From NCBI RefSeq assembly GCF_020882245.1, contig NC_083599.1, forward strand, positions 51,610,748 through 51,674,747: a DNA stretch of 64,000 nucleotides, written 5' to 3'. Position numbers and translations under genes: made by a program. Origin of the DNA: Rhopalosiphum padi. Lineage: Eukaryota > Arthropoda > Insecta > Hemiptera > Aphididae. Shown here in pieces: positions 46,111 through 60,400 of this stretch (positions within the stretch are counted from its first letter, which is position 1; the number at the start of each line of letters is the position of its first letter). Under the pieces are notes generated by a model. It ran no database searches and was not told the origin of the DNA. It was given only the letters and a program-made list of their open reading frames with translations.

Positions 46111-47229
46111 TATAATGAATGTTGGGTGTTTATTTTAATGAGACAAATTATTCAGTAATAAATTATGAACCACTACAGTGTACCTATATTGGTTATAGGT
46201 ACTTTAAAGTTCAAATAACGATCATTAAAATACTAATATTGAGTAATATATACTTATCCTTATTTCAAGCGTATAGTCATAAAAAAAAGCTAGGTAACCT
46301 ATCCTAACGTCAATATAATTGATATATAATTTAAAATTAATCTGAAAGTATTATTTAGAGACCTGTTAAGTATTTTAACACAAAATTGAATTATATAACA
46401 TAAATTCTTCTTGTTAAAATATCATGAAAAAGTAATATATAAATATGTACCTACACTATGTAGTAATAATAATAATTAATAAATAATAAATTATATTAAT
46501 TATAATAAATTATATATGATAAATTATTATGGGTAATATAAATAACTATATATTATTATTATCAATAACGTTAAATACATGAATTAAATATATGTATTTT
46601 ATTAGAATATATTTAAATATCATATTTATTTGCATAAATAAAGATTACACAAAAATGAATGATCAGTTAATAAATACAACAGAATAAAAATGGTTTAGAG
46701 AATGTTATACATTACATTTTGAAAATAATTATGCTCTTATGAATTATAAATTATAATTTTAAATAGATTGGCGTCAACGATGAATTTGATGGTGTCGGAG
46801 ATAGAGACAGGGGTTCTATTTGAGCAATTCGGCCAGTGATCCCGGAAGTCTTTCTCTTTTCTATGTTGAATATTCTGCGTTGTGCAGAATTTTTCGAAAA
46901 TAATACGTTTAATGTTGATATGAACCCCACACGAAGTATATTATATTGGGGCGTCATTGTATGCGATTTTACATAAACAATAGTTATGAAAACATTGTTA
47001 TTATAAACGTATTGTTTGATGAAACTAGTGAGTAAAAAATGTAAAAAAAAAGTTCAAAAGTAACGAAATATAAAAAATACTGTTTTTATTATTATATACT
47101 TACAGTTTGTAGCCTACACGAACACACCATTTGTCATTGTATATACTATCTATACATCTATACCCAGTTGTAGCTTTGTTCCTGTTGTTCTTATTCTTCA
47201 CCCTATATATTATTATAGCGCTGACCTAG

Positions 47230-47590
47230 GAAGTTATTAAAACGTCAAAGATGACTGAACTAACCACTTGCCTTTTCAAAAAAAAAAAATAAATAAACTA
47301 CAAAATTCATTTTTGTTTGTATTTAATTTTTTTACGGAATAACATAATGATAAAAATAAAAAAGTGGTCAAGTAGGTAACCATTCTGTTATACAGTAGTG
47401 ATTAGATAACGAGTGTACCTGAATAAATCACAGTCATGAATTTGTTAAATTAAATTTGAATTCAAAATAATTTATATTTTAGTCATAAGTCAACTTAAAT
47501 TATTAAGTATGGTTTACTCTTACTGCGTATTTATATTGCAACTGTGGTAGTTTACTACTAGTGATACCGCGTAGGGTTGAAAACAACATG
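47230..47590. repeat. Dispersed repeat, truncated copy
   Basis: It shares an ordered series of blocks with 24583-24960: TGAACTAACCACTTGCC, the A-run, AATAACATAATGATAAAAATA, AAGTGGTCAAGTA, CTGTTATACAGTAGTGATTA, GTGTACCTGAAT, and TGATACCGCGTAGGGTTGA. It has no coding capacity. Confidence 0.65.
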
Positions 47591-50500
47591 ATGTTATATG
47601 ATTACACTGACAGTTATTATATTATAATTTAGTATATTATTTATATCATGTATTATTGTTATTAATTTTAAGACAATAAATACTCGTTGTAGAATGATTT
47701 GAACAGGTTCGAGATGTAAATAGACAATACCTATCTTAAAATGAATCTGATAATAACTTAAAAATATCATTGTATATAATAAAATAAAACAATTTCAAGT
47801 ACCCACAAATAATATCATTACATGTTGATTATCCTCAAAACAATAAAATATGCTGCTGAAGATTCACCTCCCTACAGAGGATGGCTATATTTAGTTGAAA
47901 ATATAAAAAAAATCTGAATACAAATCATCGCCGTGTTATCCACAAGATACCTCGAAACACATCAATATATCACCAATATTCAAAAAAGGGTCATACATGT
48001 CACTTAAAATATTCTAATTTTTTTGTTAATTTTTGGGTGATGATAAATTACAATTTTCCTAATGATTGAAAAACATTTTTGAATAATATAGTAGAAAAAT
48101 ATTTCAATTTCTGTATCGCATTGGTTAAAGAAAATAAAATAGCTAGGTAATCGGATAAAATTTTAGATTTGTGTCTAAAATTTGGTCAAAAGCACTCAAA
48201 TGTTAAAAATATGTGTAGTTTATATTTAATAGTTTAAATAAGGGGTAAATCCACGATAATTTATTTTGTCACAGACAACATCTATAGTTTATTATTAAAT
48301 TACTCATTAGATATAGTCATAACTTTTTTTGTTAAATTATTTCACACTATAATATATCGTTGTATAATAAATAATTATTAATTCCTCAACATTCAATCAT
48401 CCACATACTCACCAAATTGTACGTGTTGCTGAATCAATATATGAGCGATATATTCCTATATATAAGCATGGGTTGAACTATCTATAAAATGTATACATTT
48501 ATTTTAATATGTATCTGCTTAAATATTTTAAAAGTTTCGTAATGGGATACAATTTATAAGCACGAATGATCAGTTCAACGTTACAGTTCAAAGGATTATG
48601 TAATATTCAAGTACTATTTTAATTATTTTTTTATATTTTGTTTACCCGAGCTATAATTGCGATAAAATCGAGGTAAAATATTGTTTTATAATTTATTTAT
48701 AAATTTAATTATTATTATTTTTTAGCTATATTATTCTGTTATATTTTTGTTTATAAATATAAGAGCTCGATTTTTATTAAAATTGCTTTGAGTACTTAGC
48801 CATGGGCTATTTAAACATGAATTTTAGCATATTTATTGTTTACTTTTTTTTATTAGATATGAATTATTAATACTACCTGTTAAGTTAAAAATATGCATTT
48901 TTTTTAATACTTACTTTACGTTTACTTATGGAATAAAATTAGTGTGCATCCACTTAACTTAATACACATTATATCAACTTTATAATTTAAAAACAGGACC
49001 ATAGGTTATGTAGATATATTAAAAATGTTTATTGTGCATGATATTTTTATATTACGTACGTAAATATACAGCATACGTATTACGTACTATAAAGATTAAG
49101 TACTTAAATTTATATACTTAGAAAAATCCGTAGTTATTATCGATTTACGTAGTGCCTATACCGTAGAACGATACATTTTGTCAATCTAGTTATGTTTCGT
49201 ACTTTTTGTTTTGAATCCTGTTTTTATGTAATGCATTTACGCATCATGAAAACGCGTACCCCCCCAAAAAAACTCGATTAAGAAAGGTGTTTGTACTCTA
49301 TATACGCATTGTCGTGTAGTTCTCAATATAGAAATCTAAACGTTTATGCTGACCAAGTATATTATGTAATATGTATATGAAGGTAATTTATATTACCTAC
49401 TACTTACTACCTACTATTCTATAACAAAACACGACCTTTGAACTGAAAGCAAAAAAAAATATATATTTATATACATATCGCATGCGGACTTACTGACCTT
49501 AATTAATGATACAATTTTACAGTGTCATTCTATAGCTTATTGTTATCGACTAACTATGTATAACATTTGATTAAGAGCACGAGAAGAAGAACAATATTAC
49601 CAGAGATTCAATAATTATTGTTCAATTATTGTTGTTCACGTTTTTGTTTATCAGTCGTTGTGTTCTGCTAGTGATTCAAAATATTATTTTTATAGAAATA
49701 AGTAAGTAACTAGAACAATTTAATATATTATACATAGTTTTTAAATTTAACGTAATAAATATGTATGTACTTCTTATCTTTACACCATTTATATGCGTTT
49801 TTTACTAATTTATAAAAAAAAGTAACAACATATTATTATTACAATTGGTGGTGAATTATGTTACAACGCCTTAATTTATTAATTTGAAAAATAATATTTT
49901 GTACTTTTAAAATATCATCTATTTGATAGTAAAGAGTCTAGAATAAAATTATTTCATTATTTTCAACTATTCATGAAAAATATTGTCGTAAACTATATTA
50001 TAATATTATAATAACTATAAATTAATAACATATTAAATAATCAAAATAATTTGTAAAAGTAATATTATAATAGAGTAATAGACTAAAATAGACTAAATTT
50101 ATAACTTGCCAAAATTAAAAAAATAATTATTCTAAACTTATAAAGACCATAAGTTGTCAATGAATCAGTCTTAACATAGTAATTTTTAGTTTAATTAATT
50201 AGTTTTGATAAACTTCACTCCATCATAAATTTCAAAAATTGTTATATTTAACATTTTATTTTCGATTACTTTTATTTCTAACAAGTATATTATAATAATA
50301 TACTATTTCAAATTAATTTCATAATTAAGCGTGAACAATTTTCTGAATTAATACTATATTATTAATAAATTGATTAAACATCTGAATTATTGTTAAATGT
50401 ATATTTTCCTAATCTATGTACTACATTTTTCTAAAATAATTTTAAAATATATTATTTTAGTTTATACTTAATTAATTTTTAAATTTAAATTAGTACGACA

Positions 50501-51215
50501 AATAGATAGATATTCTAAAAATAATCCTTAAAAACGTAATTGAGTTATCCTTGTTTTGTTATGATAGATATTCAATAGATATACTGTCTAATCAAATTTC
50601 CATTAAAAAATTATAATTAGTAGGTATTTTAAATTTTTATTACTACTTGGAAATTAAATTAACTAATGTAATATTTAAAATTTTATAAACTGAAATATAG
50701 GTGCTCAGGTCTAAGATAATAATATATTTAAGTATTTGTGTTTTATTATTTGGACATATTAAATTACTTTTTTTTTATACAGTTTATGACTTTGTTTCAG
50801 GAAAAGCCAGATTTTTTTATTCATATTTAAATTAAAAAATACATTTATTTTCACGTGAAAGTTAATTAATAATAATTAATACCATTACTATGGTCGTTTA
50901 GAGATAATTTTATGGCTATGTATAAAAAAAAAACTTATAAGTACAACGTAAATGTTATTACTCTATTAAAATCGACTTAACAATTCGATTAATTACGTAG
51001 ATATATTTTTTTACATATATTTTTAAATTAAAAGTTTTTATAATTATTATCGTTAAACGTCAGACATTTTATCAATAGCACACACTATATAAATACACTA
51101 TATTGTATAAATATATTGTAAGATTGAAGCGTGGTCAGTTATAAACAGATTATATTGATATTGAAAAAAAAAATGATCAGCAAATTGCAAAGCATTTATA
51201 TACTTTATATTAATA

Positions 51216-51465
51216 ATGACGTTTATTCAAGCAATGAATTGGTTAGTCTCGCTGACCATTGTCTGCTTGGCAGTGCAGTGCGGCACTGTTGTGCAGTATC
51301 CGGAAGATGTGTACAGCAGTTTGGCTTTCGTTTTCGACACGACGGGCTCCATGGAGAATGACTACTTACAGTTGAAATCACACGCGGAGAGCATTATGAA
51401 TTACGTGCTGGCAAGGAATAACACTGAAATCAAGCATTTCGTTTTTGTACCATTTAACGACCCAG
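51216..51465 (+). CDS. Exon 1: signal peptide and start of vWA domain
   Basis: 250 nt, ending one base into a codon before GT at 51466. The ATG at 51216 gives a hydrophobic leader directly, and a second ATG at 51234 would also preserve it. It includes SLAFVFDTTGSMENDY (metal-binding loop) and ends in FVFVPFNDP, the position where other hemicentins continue with DVGPVT, which is exactly what exon 2 supplies. Confidence 0.88.
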
Positions 51466-54400
51466 GTATAGTCGAATACGTACTGTATCATTATCTAAAT
51501 GTAATGTACATTTAAAATGTCCCGACGTCCGTAATTATAGATGAAGGGATGTTTGCACATTAAAAAATTCCTATATATAACATTGTGTATATACTGGTAT
51601 ACGTATATATATATATATATTTATAGGTATTACACGATGATTGTTTTATCGTGAACCTCGGAATATCATAAAAAAAATACAATTTTTTTTTTTATTTTAC
51701 AAACGAATACGGTATAAACATTTTTTTTTTTAAATACTGACTATTTCTCAGAATTGATATAACTCTACAATTTGTCATTTCAGTAATAATTTTTCGACAA
51801 GAAATGTAATTCACAAAATTATTTGTTGTTTACTAAATTAAAAATGTTATTACACCTCCGATGAATTTACACCACTAATATTGCTTCCGCGTGTAAAGTA
51901 AACATCATAAAGTTTCTTTTCTTTTATGCGCATTAAAAGTAATGATACCGGAATATAGTAGTATAATGGAATCCCAAATAAATATTTTTTTTCAGATGTT
52001 CTATATTACAGCTACATGAACATTATAATATATTTATATTTTCCGTAAAACTAAAATGTGATTTTTTTTTACTAATTCCCGAATAGTTTACAATAATTTT
52101 ATGTCTTAGATGATATTGTTATGGTTTTGTTTGAACAGATGTGGGACCTGTGACTGAAACATTTGACCCAAAGGTAGTAATGTACAAACTTAATCAAGTA
52201 CTGATAGGTGGAGGTAATGATTGTCCGGAAATGGGAATAACGGCAGTGATAGAAGCGTTAAAAGTTGTGAAGCCCAACTCGTATATATACGTGTTTACTG
52301 ATGCACCGCCTAAAGATTCACATTTAGTTTATGACGCCCTCGAGTTAATCCAAAGAAAACAATCTCAAGTAATTAATTTAAAATTAATATTGTTAAAAAT
52401 CTTCAGACTATGATGTTATAAAAGTAAAAATGATTTAATGTCTTACAACGGCACTGTTTTTTAAAAAAAAAAATATTTATTAGCCGTAAAATAATGTTTG
52501 GATATATTTAGCACGTGCTAGTTTTGTATTTTAATATTACAAGTATTTATTTATTTATGTATTTTATTCGAATAGCTTCTTTACATCATAATTCAAGAAT
52601 AACTTACATTTCTCTACCGAGCTGTACCGTTTTAATCTTTTCAAAAGTTGGTTTATTGTATGTAATATTACTTATTGACTACATTCCAACAATATTTGCC
52701 AAATCATGATAAACAATAATACATTATCTTGATTATATCACGTAATCACTTATTCGTGTTTTTTACCATAACTTTATAAAACTACTTATAAAATTGTCAT
52801 ACTTTATTAGTAAGTACTTAATTTACTTTTAAACAGTAAAACGATTTATCTATAGTAGGTAGTGCAGTGAAAAAAATAACTATACACTTAAAATTGTTTA
52901 TATATATATGCATACCTATATTTTTGGTGAACAATTTCTATTTTGACCTTTTCATTAATATCTGCATTTTTAGATTCCAAGTGGACCAATGAAATAAGGT
53001 ATGACAATGATTATTGAATTATTTTTTTGTATCAGCAGATACTTTTTAAATCAGTAATATATTTCAATCTTCAGCATTAAGGATTATTTTGGTGCCAAAT
53101 TAGCATTATAGTTTCTATTCTTGTTTGGTTAGTTAAAAAAGCGTAACGTTCAGATTTCAACTGATAATTTCTACGGTTGAAAATTATTATTTATCTTAAC
53201 ATTTTTTAAATATAGTGTTATTAAAAGCTATTATTTCATATTTTTCAATTTGATTAACATGCTTTATTCATTATTTATGTAATTATTCGTCTAATTAGTA
53301 TGAAATTATGAAATCAATTAATTATTATGGTAAAACTATTCATTTATTATTATTTTTTGATATTACGTTTCTTTGTATAATAATGTAAGTACTTCAAATT
53401 TCAATTAATATCTGACTTAGACAATGACAATGGAGGTTAATTGTTTTGTCGTAACGTTGTGCATGTCAATATATATTAATATTGTGTATAGTTAATGTAC
53501 CACTTGTTAATATGAGAACTTACATTCTAGCAGTGTTCGCACTTTACAAATGTTTATCTATAAATTATTTCTATATTGCAGTTATTCTTTATGTAATATT
53601 AAACCCTTTCGGATTTTATAAACGTGTACAATGTGTACATGTTTTAATTACTCTAGTTATTATATGAACTAAGTTAGAACTTTAATAATTATATATATAT
53701 ATATATATTAGGAAATATCATACAAAACTTAATATTTAAAAATAAATATATTCGTGATTTCTAAAATCGGTTTTTTTTATCTAGAAAATAAGATTTAGTT
53801 GGTAATAGAAAATTACCATACATTTATAAACAATCGGGAAAAATTAAAGAAAATTGGAGTATCTGGAAAACAATAGTTATCGAAAAAATCGATACCTAAT
53901 ATTTTCTTGTTGTAATTTTAAAACGAAACATTGATGAGACTGTACATAATTTAAATTTTCAAAAAAAAAAAAATTTAATATCATTATATTTAACAACTGA
54001 CAAGATGCAATTTTTATAATATTTTTTTCTAGAAATTATATTCATAGATATTTGAAATACCTATTTAATTGTTTTCGTTTTATTTTAATAAAATTTAAAA
54101 AGCTTAATAATTTAACACGAAATTCGACTTAAAGTGACATTTTAACCGATAGAAAATATCAAAACTAAATTGTATTATGTGATGATGTGAATTATATTCA
54201 CAATTATTTATATCATTTTTATTCGTGTTAAAATGCTGACGATATAGTTTAAAAGTATAAAGTTTGCTATTATTCCCTTTTTCTCAAAAGTACTACACAT
54301 TTTAAACCTTATTTTTTTTTTTGCTTTTCAAAAAATGTATACAACAGTTTTTTATATATATATAAATGAGCTTTCCACGTACCACTAATAGAGAAATACT

Positions 54401-57400
54401 GACCTAGAAGAATTATTTAGAGGTATAATTTCGTGTTCATAAACATTTTCTCAATCCTATATCCTAACATTGTATCTATTAACGTAATCATTTAAGTGAA
54501 AATGGGATTTTTCTGGAAACTATAAATTTATGAAGATTTTAAAATTCCAAAATTCTTGAAAAAAATTCAATATATTCTCGTCCTAGTGGCATTATACTTA
54601 TAGTTTATAATATTATATAAAGTTTTTTTTTCTGATGATTTTAATTGCACAAATTATAAAATATTAAAAATATATTTCAGGCCTATATTAAATCCAATAT
54701 GCTAATAGTTTATGATATGCAACTTAAGAGATTTTTGAGATTTTTAATTAAATAATATTTGTATTTCTTATTTTAATATAAATCGAAATTGTTATTACAG
54801 ATAATTAATTACATTTTATAGAGTTTTTTATTACAAAATAATGATATGTGTTTTTGTAAGTCTATGTTCTAATGAATGATTTAAAAAAAAAATTAAAGAA
54901 ATTACAGTACACAAATTATTTTGAAGGTACCTATTGTAAAAAAATGTGCGCAGGTTGTTGTTTTAAGAACAGAACACGGATGCGTATCATCAGATACTAG
55001 CTACGAAAATATAGCATCATTGGGGTCAGGTAATGTATTCGACGTGAACAAGGGAGATATATCAAAAGTACTGGAGTTTGTCAAAACATCTATGGACACA
55101 AATAGAGTAAATTTGATGTCTGTAAATATTCCACAAAAACAATTGATACCGTTTCCGAAAAAGCTAAGTATTGACGAAAGTATAAGAAGTCTCCAGGTAT
55201 CCGTCTCTGGACTGAATTCAAATATTGACGTGGTGAATCCCATAGGTAGAAAAATGGATGAATCAAATGGGTTGATTACTGATTTGAACTTGAAAAATGT
55301 TAAAATCATCAATATTCTGGTAATTTTTTCAAAGATAATTATTTTGTTAGACATATTTATTTATATTTTAATGAACATTATATATGAGGGATATATTATT
55401 CTATCATTTATGTTGATTTTATGATTTTTAAATAGTTTATGACTATCTTATGTAATATATAAATATTAGATATTAAGTAACAGTAATATGTATTTTGTAT
55501 TTCTAAGGAACCCATGCCCGGTGAATGGACTTTGTATATAACTAGTGAATCTTCACATGAAATTCGTGCTTGCGGAATCAGCACAAAAAATTTTGACTTC
55601 GGATTTGCTATTGCAAAACCAAAAAATTTGTCGCAAACTAGCCACAGGCCACTTAAAGGTATTTTGTTTATTCAAACATACTGCATCATCAATTGAATGC
55701 AAATAATAGTTATGTCCAAAAAATACAGTTAAATTCATGTTAATTTCACTGTTCTTAAGTTATAACATATAATACGGAATTTATTCGTTTAAATATAATT
55801 GTTGTTGGTAAGTATTAATTTCAGTGCGATGTTTAGAAATGACGTACAAACTAACGAGTTTGTAGGTTCGTTTTTAAAATAATCGATAAACTTACTTGTA
55901 CCTACCTGCAGACTGCAGTGTGGGTATATACACAAACTATTCAATGCAAATCCACCTTTTTATTTTACGCTATGTCCATTGCATCGTTTATTAGAAACAT
56001 CTGTATTCAAACCATAATTGATGGATTTATTAGAAAATTATAAATTTTGAGTGCACATTTATTAAAAATAATCGTCGAATATATTGATCAATATTATATC
56101 ATTATTCATTGCGTTCGATTATAACATTTTGAAATACACTATTACTTATCTATATATTTATACGTTTAATGTTATGTTAACATTAACAACAATACTTTTA
56201 ATAATTCAGTTATTTTGCATTAAAAATAACAGTAAAATTAATGTTTTATAATAGGTGCTAAAAACTATATATTAGTAGATTGCCCAGATGTTAAGAAATT
56301 TGTATCTTGTAAGATTCAAGATTTAAGCAGTGATGGTAGAACAGAGGCTCTGCCAATATTAGTTTTTGGAAAAAATATGTTGTTATGTGGTCCATTCATA
56401 CCCAATGATAATCCTTTTTATGTTCAGGTAAATATACATGTGTCATTACTATGTTAAATATTAGTAAGGTGATAAAATAATAATTAGAATTAGAATTCAA
56501 AATAAAATGTAGGTTTATTTCTAGGTAATATTGATTATAAGCGTACACGTACGACGCGACCTGTATAATATACAACGCTAAATAAAATTATATGTTTAAT
56601 AGGTAAATTATGATATTATACAGTACAAATTTGTTAAAATAACTAGTAACAATTTATTTAACGTAATATAATTATTTGAACAGACGATTTCTATAGAATA
56701 TACTTAATACGTGGAATTTTAAATAAACATTTTTGATTGTTATTAATATCTGTATTAAAATTTAAATAGATAGAATGGCATTTTACTAATGAATAAATAT
56801 CAAATTTATTATAAATGTACAGGTTGTCTCTCTGTGTTTTTCATCAAAAATAATATTTTTTTTTTTTTTTTGATTCACATATTTAAAATCTATCGACTTC
56901 AAATTTAATAATTCTCCACATTGGATATTCAATAAAAATTAATTGTATTTGTATACCTACACTAAAAAATTGAATAATCGATTCAATTCATTGCATCATT
57001 TTTTTATAACAACATTAATACAAAGTATTGTTATTTATTATTAATAAATAAAAGCTTAGATTAACTGGAATATTGTTTTACTTAGTCAATATATATATAT
57101 ATTTAGAAACTTAAAATAATTTAAACACATCATTTTATGGTAATTACTAAAATAATTTTAATTTTTAAATTCAATATATTATATTATTTATTAACCTTTA
57201 ATTATTATTATTATTATTATTATTAGTTGGTTTTATAAGTATGAATAATGATCTTATATATTATTTAAAATCACTAATTACTATATTTATTATTAAACCA
57301 AGCTCGTTTTGAGCGAGAAACATATAATTAAAAATATTTTAAACATAATAAATAAAATTATTCAGATTATTTTTAGAAACAAATTATCATAATAATATAT

Positions 57401-60400
57401 GCAATATGAATATATGCATAAAAATTGAACTAGAAAATAATAATTATTTATCACATATTTTTTTTTGATAATTTTTATTGGTGATAAAAGACATTTAAAA
57501 TATATGAACCCATATTAAGTTTAGTCATTATTACATTTTAACACACGCTTATTGTTTATAGCAATGCATGACTGAGTATAATATTGCAGGTAACATATAT
57601 GTATGAGTCAAATTGTTGAATATATTTTTAACAACTTGAAAGATATTATTTTTAGATTCTGAGTGAAGCAATGAATGTATTGATTTTTAATGATATGTGT
57701 CTGTATGTGTATTGTGTGTGTGTGTGTGTGTCTTCACCATTTAGAACTGTAAAAATGCTTTGATTTTCAAGTTCAGAGGTGGTTTCTGATTACGATTTGA
57801 ATGTAGTAGGTAGGTACTTTGGAGGGTTCAAAAACAAAATATTCTCAGTATTTTTTTAATAATCGAAAAAAATAAAAACGAAAAGAGAATTTTTACGCTA
57901 AACCAATTTTCGATAAAATTGAAATCTTTATTTTCTTATAATCTAAAAACAAATAACTCCAGAAACATGATATTTTCAGCAAGTACCTATCCACTTTATA
58001 ATTTCCTATACCTAGTATAATTTCAAAAGGTTTTAGTTGTTTTATTTTAATATTCAATAAAAAATTATTCACTTGATCTAAAAATCTTGAAAATTTAATA
58101 CAGGGTTCTTCATAAATTACGATTAATAGAAATTTTTAAAAAATTAGCGTTAATCCAAAAAGAAAATTTTACAATCTTTTGAAGTTCAAATTTTAACGGA
58201 TTTTGTCAAAACCACGAAAATTAATAAATTATTTTGTAGTTGAAAATTATATTTATTAATATTTTTCTTATGTAATAGATATAAAGTTCTTTATACGCTT
58301 TGCAACCTTAAAAAAAAAATTGTATTTGTAAGAATAATTAATTTCATTTGAGCGTTTGAAGTTCAAATATTTATAACATCATCTTCACCAGTAAAATAAA
58401 TATTTTTCTGAAACAATTTTTATTATTATGTTGTTATTCAAAAACGAATAACCATATAGATACTTGAAATTTTCAATAAATGTTTGTATTATCATTTTCA
58501 AGTTATTTATAGTCATGATAAATTGTTGATTTTTTTAGTTTCTTTTTTTAGCTGTTGATAACAATATTAATCACTGAGTTGAAATTTTCAAACATTTAAT
58601 ACAAGATCTGCCATATTATGTTTTTCTTATATTTATATAAAAATATTAAAAATATATAGTCATAATTTTTTATACATGCGTTAAAATTAAAATTGATGTC
58701 ATTATTATAAAAATTCACAAGTTACAAATATTTTGTATTAAAAATTTTATAAATTTTTATGAGTAAGGTTTAAAAATTTAATTCAATACTTCTCATAAAT
58801 AGTTCATACAGAAACTAAAAAAATCTAAAAACTCTATAAACATAATTATTTTTCTCAGATATTTAAAATATAAATTTGGACGAAATTATATATTTGAACA
58901 ATAAATGACGATGTTCATTGTTTTATTATAATTTAGATATATTTGTGGGAACTTTTAATTGAGTATATTATTATACATTTTAGTATATGCTATGTAATTT
59001 TCAAAATATTAAATAGACTCACTTTAATATATTATGAACTTATTCACAATATTTTACGGTAAGGTTGTAGGTTGTTAATAGCTTATAACAATAATATAAT
59101 AAATAAATAAATATATAAACATATGTAGGGTTTTTATCATTAAATCAACCTACTGTAATACTAATATATTATAATAAATTACCGTAATTGTAATAGCAAT
59201 ACAGATAAACATATTATCATAAAATATACTTACAGTGATGTAGGCTGACTATAACTGTCATAATCGTTTTTCGTATACAACTATCAATGATATATTATCG
59301 AATTCAAATTTCTTACATAAATTAAAGTGACCTCTACTGAACACCTAATCCATAGCATAGGGGTACTCATGTATCCATCTTTTTTTATAATATAACTTTA
59401 AAATATTCTATAATCTATAAAAACTTAATATGATTAAAATGTATATTGAATGTTTCAATTTGTTTTTATATATTCGAATATTAGAAATTGATTAAATATT
59501 TCATATTAAGTAAGAATATTTAACTTCTTTCTAGTGTACTACAATGACTCAGACAGTTTTATCAGAAAATATAGTATTTTAATATAGTTTAATTAAATTA
59601 TGACCTAAATATATTTATTTTATTGTTTTAATTTATAAAAGTTGTATTCAAATAAATGGTTAGTACCTAACTAAAGTGATTTATATCTTAAAGAGATACT
59701 TAATTTATGTTTATTTATTTTTTTGAAAACATTTTATGACAGTCAAAAATCTTCAAAAGAATTAATAGGTACATAATTTATCCATAAATTAAAATTTTCA
59801 AATATATTACAAATTAATACACAGTTTTATAGTACATTTTATAGTGTTTTTTAATAATTAAAAACATATTGTGTACAAATTTAGACATATCAGTAAACAC
59901 CAATTTTTGACTAATTTTCGTCATTTTTGAGTGAATTAATGCTTTGTTCAAAATCGGTTTTTTCCAATTAAATAAATTTATTTGTTTTCAAACTCCCCAG
60001 TAGCTTTGTTAACTATTTTATCCTTTTCAGTTTTAATTTACATACATCAAACACAATTATATCGTAAATTAAAAGCGTTAACTTTAAAATTTTTTAATAT
60101 GCACTAAACTGACTAAACTATATTAATATAGTTTTAAAACGTTGTTTTTTCGAACTAAATATATTTTTTTTTATTCCGATATAATGATACGTTTCAACCA
60201 TTTAGATTCAGTAATACAGATTAAGATTCTTATCACTTTATTTTGTTGAGAAACACAACTTTTATACAATTTAAAAATTTGGAGTTAATGACCTTAATGT
60301 TTGTCATGTATAGGTTGAAAAACTTGTATTAAATTTTCAAATCTTGTGTATAAAAAAAAATTGTCCATAAGTTTTTTACTACAAATAATAATTTGAGAAT

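Larger units (their letters stand above)
37866..51215. other. Gene-free AT-rich stretch with repeats
   Basis: No gene is supported in these 13.3 kb apart from a weak first-exon candidate at 45722. It holds a simple TTCAA-type motif cluster next to the retrotransposon (37880-37985), a foldback element (44038-44463), one end of a GATTCTGAGCGGAACGAAG-type repeat at 46068, a dispersed repeat (47230-47590) and simple repeats. Open frames such as 38322-38504, 39296-39505 and 46119-46307 are short and AT-driven. The right end should contain the promoter and 5' UTR of the hemicentin-like gene, which could not be pinpointed. Confidence 0.5.

Noticed and set aside
46751..46957. 68-codon minus-strand frame
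   Set aside because: No splice signals or family match. The opposite strand offers an equally weak exon-like reading, so neither was called as a gene.
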